In this document: positions 33,942 to 44,908 of the stretch, one piece after another | Layout: each line of letters opens with the position of its first letter | How positions within the stretch are numbered: the first letter of the stretch is position 1 | DNA from: Mixia osmundae IAM 14324 | Lineage: Eukaryota; Basidiomycota; Mixiomycetes; Mixiales; Mixiaceae | Direction of reading: 5' to 3' | NCBI RefSeq assembly: GCF_000708205.1 | Contig: NW_014575562.1 | Span: 1,055,616 to 1,119,615 of the forward strand | DNA: 64,000 nt | Notes under the pieces: generated by a model | Told to the model about the DNA's origin: nothing | What the model saw: the letters and a program-made list of their open reading frames with translations, nothing else | Databases searched by the model: none | Translations under genes and position numbers: made by a program

Positions 33942-34421
33942 ATGATGCGTCTTGTCTCCAGCTTGCTTGCTGCTTGCCTTGTCCTGCTTTCGACTTATGG
34001 CACCTTTGCCAAGGCCGATCCTGCCTCGGCCGAGCTTTACATGGGTGGCAAATGGTGAGTCAACCCGGCAGGCCAAACGATGCTATGCCTGAGCACCGCT
34101 CCAGGTTCTTTGCACACTCTCCCAAGCCCTATGCAAGTAATAGCCTCGGCCTGCATTTCCTCACCTGCACCTGCTTGCGCGACTACGTCTGCTCGAGCAC
34201 GCAGGACAGCGTTGCAGGCATCGCCATCGATACTGTCAAGGGGTCACCTGTCCTCCTCGACAGCGGCGCCTACATGACTTGTGTACGTCTGCTGCCACCA
34301 TCACCGTAGCCGTAGGCTGAGCTTGTTATGACAGGTTGTCGAGGGCAACGGTGGTGTCTACTCGCCTAACTGCTCGCCCAAATTCAGTCTAGTTGCCAAC
34401 TGCATCGACTCGTTGACTTGA
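33942..34421 (+). CDS. Clustered small secreted protein (SSP-F)
   Basis: Three exons (33942-34054, 34105-34282, 34335-34421), introns 50 and 52 nt (GTGAGT and GTACGT donors), give 125 residues. The N-terminus MMRLVSSLLAACLVLLSTYG is a signal peptide. Mature part: SAELYMGGKWFFAHS, SLGLHFLTCTCLRDYVCSS, VAGIAIDTVKGSPVLLDSG, AYMTC, VVEGNGGVYSPNC and a final cysteine in ANCIDSLT. It is the closest relative of SSP-B on the other arm of the cluster: both introns are at the same place and phase (2, inside the tryptophan codon; 0, after the conserved cysteine). Six or seven cysteines suggest disulphide stabilisation outside the cell. No described family is recognised. Confidence 0.7.
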
Positions 34422-34625
34422 TCCAGTCGCTGGGCTTGTATTACATGCAGCCTTCGCGGCATTCTGCCATCACGTGGCTCGCTGCCCCTTTGCGACTTGT
34501 GCAGTCTCCTTATCAAGATCTGAGACTCTTCCTCGTCGTCTGTTGCCATCGCAAAGGATTGCATCGGCTTTGCCTCGATAGCGCCCTGCATCCACGTTCT
34601 AGCGACACATCGATAGTACGTCAAG

Positions 34626-35178
34626 ATGATCTTCAAGCTCACCCTCGCAGCTCTTGTGTCAGCTACTCTGGTCCTCGGTCAGACTGGCTATGCTTGTCTC
34701 AACCTAAAGGCCGATCTGCCGAAATCCTTGCCCGTCAATACTCGATCGCAGCTCTATTTCGAACACGACAACGCTTGGTACTTTGTCCAGACCGAACGTC
34801 CTTACCCCGACAATGTACTCGGTTTGGCCGGTCGGCTTTCGATTCGCTTCCTACAATCATTGGCCTGATTGTGTCTCCGTCAACCAGGGATTCAGTGCTT
34901 CTGTCTCAAGGAGTGGACTTGCTCGAGCAAAACGCCTTATGTACGTCCTTTCATACTGGTCTGCACCAATATTCACGTGCCCGGAAGGTTCGCGGCCATG
35001 TCATCGACTCCTCGACCGGCAATCCCGTCAATATCAACAAAGGATGCCTCGTGTGCGTACGTATAGGAAGCCTGTCTCACGATCGATTTTGCTCAGCCGA
35101 GCACAGTATATCGAGGGTACCGACGGCAGAGCTTCGCCGGATTGCGCTGGCCACTCGCCATGCGTCGACTATTTCTAG
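34626..35178 (+). CDS. Clustered small secreted protein (SSP-G)
   Basis: Four exons (34626-34830, 34888-34940, 34988-35056, 35107-35178), introns 57, 47 and 50 nt, give 132 residues. Signal peptide MIFKLTLAALVSATLVLG. Mature part: TGYACLNLKADLPKSLPVNT, AWYFVQTERPYPDNVLGLAG, IQCFCLKEWTCSSKTPY, VRGHVIDSSTGNPVNINKG, CLVC, YIEGTDGRASPDC and SPCVDYF. It aligns to SSP-H along its whole length and to SSP-B and SSP-F from the LGL/CxC block onwards. The 3' intron after the conserved cysteine is shared with B and F; the two upstream introns are shared with H only, so G and H form one branch. Function unknown. Confidence 0.7.
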
Positions 35179-35389
35179 CCCACTCGCGATGTCAGTCAAT
35201 GCAAGCCCCTCGCTACGGTGGTTTCGGAGCGTGTGATTCGTCGCGCTTGCTCGTCGCCTTGCGACGATCGCGCTCGCACGTCTGAGCCCCTTGCCCGACG
35301 CCAAGCAACGTAGCTACTCCATGGATCAACCGCGGCGTAGTGGACTTGACACCGCCGTGACACCCTAGACACTACGAAATCGAGCCGAC

Positions 35390-35954
35390 ATGTTGGCCAA
35401 GATCGTTCTCGTTGCGCTTGTATCGGCTGCAATGGCGCTCCCTCAAGCCGAACAGACAGGCTATGCCTGTCTGAGACTAGATGTCGACCTACCCAAGAGC
35501 TTGCCCGAGAACACAAAGGCCGAGTTCTTCTTCGGAGGCAATCAGGCTTTCTTCTTTGTGCAAGCAGAAAGAGCCTCACTCCCTGGTACTCTCGGTCTAC
35601 GCGGTAATTGGTTCGAGTGGGAGATCACCGAGTTCCGCTTACACCATTCCTCAGGGGCCTCGTGTACTTGTGCAGCTACCTGGTACTGCTCGAGTACGAC
35701 GCCCTACGTAAGTTGACGCAACAAAGTGGACACTTGAGCTGATGTCGCAGAGACAATCATCAGGTCCGCGGTCATGTCATAGATAAGCACGGCAACCCGA
35801 TCAATGTCAACCAAGGCTGTCTTGTGTGCGTGCGTAGTCTGCTCGCCGCCTCTCCAGCATTTTCAGTGATACCTCCTGACAGTATATCGAGGGCACCGAT
35901 GGCAAGCATTCGCGAGACTGTGATGTGCCTCTCAACTGCGAGGACACCTCCTGA
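35390..35954 (+). CDS. Clustered small secreted protein (SSP-H)
   Basis: Four exons (35390-35603, 35655-35707, 35764-35829, 35883-35954), introns 51, 56 and 53 nt, give 134 residues. Signal peptide MLAKIVLVALVSAAMALPQA. Mature part: TGYACLRLDVDLPKSLPENT, AFFFVQAERASLPGTLGLRG, SCTCAATWYCSSTTPY, VRGHVIDKHGNPINVNQG, CLVC, YIEGTDGKHSRDC and LNCEDTS. Exon structure and phases are identical to SSP-G 210 bases upstream, so the pair arose by tandem duplication. The signal peptide is followed by a short extra segment (QAEQ) before the shared TGYACL. There is no anchor or membrane segment after the signal peptide. Confidence 0.7.
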
Positions 35955-36416
35955 GCGTCTCTCGGCCGAATTGCCAACGCTGCTGCATTGCAAGCCCAAA
36001 ACAAATAATGCATCCTGCGCCCTCAGTGCTGCTCAAATTTCGCATTGAGTGGACTGCTCGAAACGTGCGACCAATGCAGCTGGCAGATGGAAGGATGCTG
36101 AGGGCAGCTGGCCGATGTACACAGTGCTTCGTCACATGTCGAACCAGACTGCAGCCCTCATCAGCGCGTGCACATCGACCACTCACGAATCCCTGGGCAT
36201 GCCTCTGCAAGCGCGTGCGGCCAGCAATACAATACGAATGTCGGCGGATCGTGCTGGAAATCATCTGCACCCGCGTTCGCTCAGCACGCTTCTTTCTACA
36301 TTCATTGGACCAACAGCGAGTGGCTGAAAGATCGAGACTGCTGATCATCAGCCCGACTGACAACGCGCAAGCGCGACTGACTGACTTGATTGCGTACACT
36401 CTGCTCGCCATCAGTG
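35955..36416. other. Intergenic, no confident gene
   Basis: About 460 bases beyond the last clustered secreted gene. A long minus-strand frame (to 36420) is open but cysteine/arginine-rich without a clear start, and could hold 3' exons of the gene at 36417-36964. Nothing here resembles the SSP family. Confidence 0.4.
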
Positions 36417-36964
36417 TCATCTGACTTCACTCGCGGAAGCATACCCTCGACAGCACCGACCGAAAGCTTCCGAACGTGGCTTGAAGCTTGTCCGGAGCAA
36501 GACATGCGCGCGGTCTCCCTCCTGACTGATCTTCTCGATCGTGGAAACGCGATCATATTGCAGCGACTCCACCTTGATCTCGCCGTCAGGTAGCTTGCGC
36601 ACATCGATGCTCGCACTCGCTGTTTCCTCGCCAATCAGCCTGTTCTGAAGAGCCTGCCGTCGAACTACCTGCAGATTCATCGCTTACAATGACACCGTAG
36701 GGCCATGGCGTGCAGTCAGACTTGTGGGGGCGTCAAAGAAGCTCATTCTATGCTGGCATAACATACCCTGAAACTGACTGCGAAGAACGGTCAGTTACGC
36801 GCCAGCTAATTGAGCATGCGAGCCTGACGACGAATAGAGTACAGCTGTCGATTCCCGAATGGTACAGGATCAGGCCAATTTTCGCCTTGCAGCGCTCGAG
36901 TGGTAGTGGTGGCGCCTCGATATGAACAGGCGATGCTCGTCAGAGCAAGGAGTGTAGCAATCAT
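36417..36964 (-). CDS. Putative secreted protein
   Basis: The best model has three exons (36832-36964, 36767-36777, 36417-36668) and 131 residues. The first exon encodes a plausible signal peptide (MIATLLALTSIACSYRG) and the last a well-behaved segment (ASIDVRKLPDGEIKVESLQY, then STIEKISQEGDRAHVLLRTS). An 11 nt micro-exon is needed to keep frame, which lowers confidence; alternatively the last exon alone starts at an ATG at 36680. Other donors near 36440 could extend the gene leftwards. It does not resemble the SSP family next door, and I do not recognise it. Confidence 0.4.
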
Positions 36965-37142
36965 GAACACGATATGGCAAGGTCCGGAAGGGTCAAGACG
37001 GTTGTCAGGCATTTAGTTCGTGGCTGACGACAACCGGCGGTGTATGACGATACGTCGGGACCCTGATCAATGACTGCGACAAGACGACAATGACATGCAT
37101 ATGCACACGTAAGAAGACAACATTGTATACAAGTATGTGCCA

Positions 37143-40100
37143 TTATGCACGTTTCGATTGCCTAGGCTTGGAGGGACTCCGTCTGTCAAATTTGCCCCGA
37201 GTGGGCGATGGTCGATCCGATTCCTGCGAAGACCGCCGAGACGAGTCTTGCGAATGTCGGCCCGGACGTGCCTGATCTCGGCCGCCGGAGGAAGTCCTCG
37301 AGCTTCCATTTTGGGCCAGTGCGATAGGTGGCTTGAGCGCGACAGGCTGTTGTGGTCGCTTGCCCTGTTTGACTGCCGATTCTTCTAACGGCGGCGATGA
37401 ATAGCGGGCAGGTCTGGGTCCGCGAACACTCGACGCGCGTCGAGATAGTTTGGAGGAGGATAGCTCGGTAGATTCGTTGACGGGCGACAAGTCGTGACCG
37501 GCTTGGGGTATCGATGATGCTAGATTGTGCGGGTTTTGTACGAACTGAGTAGGTTGTGCCGGCGCTGCACCGATACTGCGCGACAGAGCTGCCTTCTCTT
37601 CAGCGGCAGAAGGATACGAAGGCTCTGCTTGATTCCGAGACGGTGAACCACCGTTGATAGATTGCTGGAAGGAATCTCGCTGTCGGACTGCCTGCAGGTA
37701 TCGCTTCATCTCCTCGCTGATCGGCGCGTCCGTTGGCGCAAACAGGGAAGAGGTTCTGATTTTCTCAGATGTGCGCGGACTGCCGTTTGTTGAGCTGCCA
37801 TTGCTCGTGACCGACTGACGATACGGATTGTTCGTAACACTAGAGTCAGATAAGCCATTTGTCATACCGCTGTCCAGGCCTGCCTGAGATTCGCGAGCCT
37901 GATAGTCTACGGCACGTGTAAGAAAGATGCTCGGACAATATGCAGGAGAACCTACATCTCGCAACATTGGCTTTCTCCGCTTTGGCAGAGCCAGATGGCG
38001 CACTTGTGGGTGAGGAGGACTCAGAATAGTCGGGCGCGGGAGGCTCTGCTCCATCACGTCTGTCTACAGCTGACTGATAGAGTCTTGCTTTCTCTTGTTC
38101 TGCTGTCTCGAAACGAATCGGTGCTGCAGACGATCGCGCGGATGTGCCATCCCGTTGGCTCACGGCATTGCGGTACAGACGCTGTTTCTCTGCTTCGGCG
38201 CTCTCGAATGCGGGCGGTCGAGAGAGCGATGGACCCGTACCGGATCGTGCAGCAACGGCCTCGTTGTACAGCCGCATCTTCTCGGATTCTGCGCTGTCTG
38301 CATTGTCTTGCGTAGGATTGTCTCGTTGTTGGACAGCTTCGCGATACAGTCGCGCCTTCTCTGACTCTGCGGTCTCGTAGCCATGTGAGGCCGACGGGGC
38401 ACGATCGTGTGCAGACGGACCGGCAGCATTTTGCGTGCGATCGGCAGTAGCCTTGGCGGCATCATACAGCCTTCTCTTCTCGTCTTCTGCCGAGGGATGC
38501 TCTGGCACAATCTGACGCGCAAGATCAGGCTCGGTCGTCATCCGCCGCTCCGCAAGCCGACGCTTGGCATCCTCTATGACCTTTGTACTGTGCCGCGATG
38601 CCGGTCGGATGATGTCTGAGTCCTGCGCCCCAAGCGAATCCGCCAATGAGCCGGGTCGAGACAGTTGCCGCGTAGGCATAGGTGCGATCATCGCTTGAGG
38701 TGCAGAGACGGTTCTTCTGTCTCTTTCCGCGCGGGAGACGGGTTCAGTCGTTCGAGTGGGTACAGCTGGAAAAGGATTGATGTCTGGATCGTGGCGTGGC
38801 ATTTTGGTAGGATTGCCCATCGCCTGAGCATAAGCGCTCTGCTTGCCTCTGCCTGCCATCGAAGCGGCTAGGTCATAAGGATCCGAAACACCTCTCATTG
38901 CACTATCTCGAGCATGATGAGCTGCTGAAGCGGGTACGGGTGGTTTGTGACCGGTCGGCTGGTACTTCTTCGTACCGTGGCCAACAAATCGACTGGCCAA
39001 CTGAGGTCCGGCAGAGCGTCGTTGGCTCGCCTTGGGCTTTGGACGGGGAGGAGCAAGTGTGTCTGGCATGGTGGGCGTAATACTGTGTATATGGTGAGGA
39101 GGATAGCTAGGTGTGCCGAGATTGAATTGCGCCGCATCGAAGGCATTGACGACTGGATTGGGATCAAGACGCTTAGTAGGGTTATCAAGTTCGTAGGGTA
39201 TAGGTGCGCGCCCATTGCTGAGTATGTTATCTATGACGACACTTGCTTGCTTTCGTTCATAGCTTCCCACGACGCAAGGTAGATGCTGGACGACGAGATT
39301 ACCAATGGGCGCACGTGTCTGCTGTGATCGCTCGAGTACGGCAGTGATCTGCATCTGATATTCGATATCGATCTGTTTCGCTTGTCGGATCGTCGTGCGA
39401 TAGTGCTCACGAGGCAGCAAGCCTCGAACGTCGAAAGTACCGGTTTCTTGATGGTAGAGAATTGCGTTGAGCGTTTCGTTGGCTGCTGCTACCAGGTGAT
39501 GCCGCTGGTCGACTTTGACGTTCTCTTTCTTCGCATCTGCTGGCTGTTCTGGTCTGTACGTGATATACTCATGCAAGCCAAGTTCGATTCGTGAGAGCTG
39601 AGAACAAAATGTCAGTTTAGCCCTTGCTGAACTCGAGGTAACACACTTTGACGGGATCGGCACGAGTGCTTGTGATCCTGATACGGACCCACATCGAGTC
39701 GCCCGGGCCATATGCAGTTGTAGAACGCTGAACGGTCATTGTCAAGCCATGGTCTGACACCGAGCGATCCTCTTTCTCGGCTCGATATGTGTAGATGGGC
39801 CAGTCTGGATGGGTATCATGCTTCTCGATACTGATGGGGACAGCTTCGGTGAGTAGATCTGGCTTCCGCGAGCTGGACGAGAAGAAGCCGGACGGTTTCG
39901 TCTTTGCGCAGAGAGTCGCGACGAGATCGTAGGTGATGCCTATGCTCGTCCGTCGGTCAACAGACACCGAGTTGGGCAGTGCTTCGGGCAAGGGTATCTT
40001 GAAGGCAATCTCTTTCGTCTTGAGCAACTCAAAGGCGTCATCTTTGCCGGGTGCAGCAGACACTTTGGCATCTTTGGGCGTCTCTCTGACGCTCTTCCGA

Positions 40101-40479
40101 CGTGCGGTCCAGAGCTCAGTGGGACCATCGCCGATGAGTTCTCGGTGCTTCTTGCCTGCCTTGTTGCTGCCTGCGCTGGACGGGACAACCTCTGTCTTGC
40201 GTAACTCGACTCGCAGCCATTGCGCTTTGACGCCCTTGGGTCCCACATTGACCTCGACTGTGCCTGCCAGGTGCGCTGCCGGTCTAGTGCCATTCTCTGA
40301 TTCTGCGACTCCGACCCATCCTTGTACGAAGTCCTGTGTGCCGAGGAAAGAGGTGGAAGAGACAGCAGTGAGGAGACAATGCCATCAATTAGCAGCTGCA
40401 TATATCTCGTACCTGATGAGCAAACGGTCCGACTGACCTTGTGGGGTAGCGGTCTGATGGTCAGCTTGACGTTGGACAT
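37143..40479 (-). CDS. Large arrestin-domain protein
   Basis: Four exons (40438-40479, 39647-40333, 37956-39597, 37143-37906), introns 104, 49 and 49 nt, give 1044 residues. The N-terminal 400 residues carry the arrestin N and C folds: DFVQGWVGVAESENGTRPAA, LAGTVEVNVGPKGVKAQWLR, IAFKIPLPEALPNSVSVD, YGPGDSMWVRIRITSTRAD and LSRIELGLHEYITYRPEQ. Fungal alpha-arrestins bring the Rsp5/Nedd4 ubiquitin ligase to plasma-membrane cargo; no clear PPxY motif was noticed, so that link is unproven. The long tail contains at least four copies of a roughly 28-residue repeat with the core AESEKARLYREAVQQRD (about 38000-38500). The exon encoding only the first 14 residues was placed because it joins LPLPHK-type LPHK to DFVQGW in phase 0. 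The start is 147 bases from the divergent haem lyase gene. Confidence 0.82.
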
Positions 40480-40626
40480 GGTCGCCTCTCTTCGCTCAGA
40501 CCATCTGTCGCTCGCCCGTCCTCGCACACCGACCAGACCGGTTATTATGCCTTTGCCACGTGGGAGGATCGTATCGCCACAGTTCGGATGCGGACGTGCG
40601 GCGACGATCACTTTGTCTGCGACGCC

Positions 40627-41470
40627 ATGACCGATGACAAGTGCCCGGTTGACCACACCACCCGGGCCAATTGGCTCAGGCAGCACAGTCCGACATCGCA
40701 TGATCAGCCAGATGCAGCCCGTGTACTGGCAGCCTACGCAAAGCCAGCCGATCGCAAAGGCAAAGGCAAGCAAGTCCTCACACCCGAAGAACTCAGCCGA
40801 GAGCGTCAGATCTCCAGCATTCCTCGTCTCATAGACTCGGCCGCCCCTTCGGTAGCCGTCTCGGATGATGCCTGTCCTGCGAGTTCGACATCCGTCCAAG
40901 CAAGCAAGGTCGATGGCAATTGGGTCTATCCCTCGCCGTCTCAGTTCTATGAAGCGCTACAGAGGAAGAACAGAGCGCCTTCCAGAGATGACATGCCTTT
41001 TGTCGTGCCCATACACAACGCGGTCAACGAGAAGTGCTGGGAGGACGTCCTCGCTTGGGAGCTTGGGCCAGGTCAGAGCAAGAAAGATGATGTCAAGCTC
41101 GTCAGCTTCAAAGGCCGACCCAAAGACCTCAGCCCGCGTGCATGGCTAAAGACGCTCGTCGGGTGGGATCACTCCTATCCTGGCTGAGTATCAGCTTATG
41201 AGCATACACAGGTATTCCGCGCCCTTTGACCGCCACGACTGGCTCGTCGATCGCAACGGAACCCGTATACGATATGTCATCGACTTTTACACCGGCCAGG
41301 GTGGTTCAGCACCAGCAACAGTGGGTCTGTCGCCTCGGCTAGCGTTCCATCTAGACGTCAGACCAGCGCTAGACAATTTTGAAGGCGTTCGCATGCGATG
41401 CCTCAGAGTGTTTCAAGACCTATTTGGCACACGCACGCGCGCGCCCGCAACCATGCAAGAGCAGCCATGA
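40627..41470 (+). CDS. HCCS: Holocytochrome c synthase (cytochrome c haem lyase)
   Basis: Two exons (40627-41162, 41212-41470) split by a 49 nt phase-2 intron give 264 residues. The enzyme attaches haem to apocytochrome c in the mitochondrial intermembrane space. Landmarks: the haem-binding CPV motif right after the start (MTDDKCPVDHTTR), NWVYPSPSQFYEALQRK, VVPIHNAVNEKCWEDVLAWE (including the conserved histidine that ligates haem), LVSFKGRPKDLSPRAWLKTL, and GYSAPFDRHDWLVDR with RYVIDFYTG. The PFDRHDW block appears only after splicing. Sequence alone does not separate cytochrome c (Cyc3) from cytochrome c1 (Cyt2) lyases; most basidiomycetes would use one enzyme for both. The stop is 11 bases from that of the convergent SCYL2-type gene. 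Confidence 0.93.
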
Positions 41471-41481
41471 CATGTATTGTA

Positions 41482-43978
41482 TCAGGATGCCCACTCGTTG
41501 TTTGTTGCAAAAGGATCGAGATCTGCCCACGAGCTCGTGTTGCTCTCCACAATGACTTTTTTGGGTTGCATGGGCTTGAGCAGTCCATTTTGAGGCGCAG
41601 GTGCAGGCGCAGGCGCAGCGATAGGGAACGACATGCTCTCGCGAGGAGAGTGGACCGTTGCCCAGGGCGATTGCGCAGCGATCTTGGGCGGCACATAAGC
41701 GAGATTGCTGAATGAATCCTTGTTGACATCCGGCTGTACCGTATCGAAGGAGGACGTATCGAATGAGCTAGCCGGAAGTCGTGTAGCGAGTGGCCGCGTG
41801 GCGGTTGTGCGTGCGGTTCGAGATGCAGTCTGTCGCGTTGGCGCGATACGCTCCTGACTCATCTGCGGAACCATGGGCGTCGGCGCAAAATACTGTTGTA
41901 TACCCATCAGAGTTGTCCAAGCAGAAGCTAGAAAGAGAGCTTACGTTGGGCACGCCGGTCGCAGGAGAAGATAGATTAGGTGAATCCGTCGGAGTGTCCC
42001 AGGGATCGGCAGCGACAGATTTGCCATTCGACAAGCTCGTCGAAGCCATTCCCCGTACCAGCGTTTCAAAGTCGAGCTCGCCACTGCTGCTTGCAAAGAT
42101 AGCGTTATCTGTGCCGTTCTGATGAAGACTCGACTGCTCATTGGGTCGCGATTCGAGCAGAACTTGCAGATGTTCTTTCTCGACTCGCTCTCCGAGCCTG
42201 GTGATGACGCGCAGAAAGTTGCGAAATTGATCTGTGCTCAGCTGCGGATTGACGCTCATTGCCCAGAGCTGAGGCAGGATGAGGGTAGCGACAGAGTTGA
42301 TCTCGCATTTGTCGCCCATCTTTTCATAGACTGCCAGCGTGGCCACGATAACAGCGGGCTCTTTGGTCTTGATCTTTGCCAGCAAAGGTACGAGACGCTC
42401 CGTCAGCGTCCACTTATCGAGCGTTGTGACCATTGCGTGAAAGCATATGAGAGTGGCAACTTTGACTGCGAGCAAGGTCGTCTTGCTAAACACGGTCGTA
42501 ATGCGAGGGAACAAGACTTGCTTGACTTCAGTGTACTCGAGCGATTCCGATAGCTTTGGCACGATACGTAGCGCTTGCTGCAGGACTGTGACGTCTTCAG
42601 ATTGGAGACAGCCGTATAGAATAGGCATGATATCCGATCTGAAAACCTCAGGAGTACATTTGCTCTGTAGCATTTCGAGATGATCGAGAAAGGCGAGCAG
42701 GCTGGTCTGTGAGGCGTCTCTGGCGGTGAAGAGCGGCATGAGCAACGGTAGACAATCCGACTGGAATTCTTCTGCCGTCATTCGATTGGCGATATAGAAG
42801 ATGTTGGGCAGCAGGACAGGAATCAAGCTAGTCTTGCGTGTCTCTTCGAGCAGACTGGGTAAGATGCGTTGTCTGATCGTCTTATCGCTGAAGCGAGGGA
42901 GAATCGTCAGCAGACCACGCATAAAGGAGATTTGCTCTTCTTTGGCCTTGGCGTTGAATGAATCGCGATCCAAGAATCGAAGCGTCGAGACTAAGAGTGA
43001 ATTGAAGTAGCCAGAAGTCTGAAAGGCAGCAGCGGTCAAACGTGATGTGGGCGATCGGGTGAGGAGCTGGCCTAGTACGTCCTGTATAGCTGCATCTAGC
43101 CCAGACCAGGTTGAGCGCAGCCGATGGACTTCATTCGCATTCTGTCGAAGCCGGGTCACACTATTCAGATTGCGAACGGGTGGAGCACCGGCGGTACATG
43201 TTGCAAAGAGTATGCAGCCAAGGGCGTACATATCCGATTTGGGGCCCATCTGCGCATCCAGTGCGAGCTCGGGCGCGAGATAATCAAGGTTGCGCTGGAG
43301 CACACTCGGTAACCGGTCATCATACGCCGGCAAAGCGTACTGCGCCGCATTGTCGCTCGCTATTGAGACAGAGAGACCGAAGCCACAGAGCTTCCAGTCG
43401 CCTTTGACATTGATGACGATAGCGTCCGGTGTCAGATTGCCATGGACGAGTCGCGCTTGCTCGTGCAAAAATTGCAGGCCTTTGCCGACCGACGCGAGAC
43501 CTTTCTGTACGTCTACTTCATCGAGTCCGTCTGCGCTGACAGGGTGAGTGCCTGCTTTGCTTGGAGATTGTCGCTCGAGCGCAGTGCGAAGAGATGAAGT
43601 GATTGGTTCAGTCGCGAAAGTGATGAGTTTGTTGGTCTCTTCGACTTGCTCAACCATCTCGAGCACACAAGGATGTCTCAAGCGGGTGATACTCGAAGCA
43701 TCCTTCCTCATCGTATCGCCAATGAGCTCGAGAGCACGAGCTTTACCTTTGTACGCCGATGAGGCATGCGATGATCTGACCGCGCCAGAGGACTTGTCAT
43801 ATTCCCATATGGAGACTTCTGCTCCCGTGCGGCTGTGTCGTGCTCGTGAGACTCGCCAGAGGCCGATGTACTCTGCCCTGTCGGCTGCGCTACCGGATTG
43901 GCTGACATAATTGGTCGACAAGTTTGAGCGTGCAAACAGCTGAGAGGCCGACACTGCTGCCGAGAGGTATGCTGCCAT
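41482..43978 (-). CDS. SCY1-like pseudokinase, SCYL2 type
   Basis: Two exons (41945-43978, 41482-41892) with a 52 nt phase-0 intron give 814 residues. An N-terminal kinase-like domain is followed by HEAT-like repeats and a disordered tail, as in SCYL2/CVAK104, a clathrin-associated regulator of endosome-Golgi traffic. Visible: HPCVLEMVEQVEETNKLITF, LQFLHEQARLVHGNLTPDAI (HGN replaces the catalytic HRD), INVKGDWKLCGFGLSV (GFG replaces DFG) and LDYLAPELALDAQMGPKSDM. The altered HRD and DFG motifs indicate a pseudokinase. The helical part contains FRSDIMPILYGCLQS-type repeats. The tail ends in DLDPFATNNEWAS, with a DPF-like adaptor-binding motif. The start is 126 bases from ISA2. Confidence 0.92.
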
Positions 43979-44104
43979 TCCTCTCTGACCGCTCAGGGGG
44001 CAGCCGTGAACGGTGAGGGTGGTGCGTTGGCTCGGCGGCGGCTTTGGCTTGCTCGCGACTTGCCTTTCCTCTCCTCTCCTCGCGACTGACGGCGATCATC
44101 AGCA

Positions 44105-44878
44105 ATGCTTCAGTGTCGATTGTGCCGCTCGAGGCTGCCGCTACAGCGATCAGTGCGCACGCTGAGCTCTTCGACGGCAGCACAGAGGGCGGTATCGGCT
44201 TCAAGGGCGCTGCTGGGCTCCAGCGACCGATCATCTCGACTTGCCACGCACAGTCAGCACGAAGCCTGGGCCGCGAGGCGTAGCAGACTGGCTACGCTCG
44301 TTGCATCGCCCGCTGTCTCTCCGAACTTCAATGGAGATCTTATGGGGCAAGCAAGTGCGGCTGGTGAAGATGATCCCTTTGCAGAGCCTGCTCCGCTCGA
44401 TGAAAGTGCGCTCTCGCTCAATATTACGCCCTCTGCGGTCAAGGTCAGTCTTCAGGACCGGTGTGTTTGCTCGTGCATGCTCATCGAGAGAGGGGCCGGC
44501 AGCAAGTACAGAAGATCCAGCAGAGAGAGTCAAATGCGAACCTTGCATTGAGGATAACAGTCGAATCCGGTGGATGCCACGGCTATCAGTACAAGATGGA
44601 TCTAGCAGACATCAACGCCAAAGCAGAAGATGACTAGTGCGTTCCTGCTACATATACTTACGAGCCCCGTCTGACGCTCCTTGGCCAGTGTGTTCTCCTC
44701 AGAGCCAAGCTCACCAGACACGCCAATACTCATCATTGATGCAATGAGCCTCGGTCTCGTCAAAGGCTCAACAGTCGACTTTGCGACCGAGCTCATCGGC
44801 AGCTCCTTCAGGGTCTCCGACAATCCTCAAGCCAAAGGTGCAGGCTGCGGCTGCGGTGTCTCTTGGGAGCTCAAGTAA
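44105..44878 (+). CDS. ISA2: Mitochondrial iron-sulphur assembly protein Isa2
   Basis: Three exons (44105-44443, 44512-44636, 44689-44878), introns 68 and 52 nt, give 217 residues. Isa1-Isa2 with Iba57 make [4Fe-4S] clusters in the matrix. A long arginine/serine-rich mitochondrial presequence precedes the A-type domain: LNITPSAVKK, LALRITVESGGCHGYQYKMD, LGLVKGSTVDFATELIGSSF and GAGCGCGVSWELK. The three conserved cysteines (GGCHG and GCGCG) are present. GGCHGYQY and the KGSTVDF stretch point to Isa2 rather than Isa1. Neighbours are SCYL2-type kinase (head-to-head) and the CIA30-domain gene (tail-to-tail, 30 bases). Confidence 0.93.
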
Positions 44879-44908
44879 GCTCATTCATGCATTTGTTGTT
44901 GTCAACCA

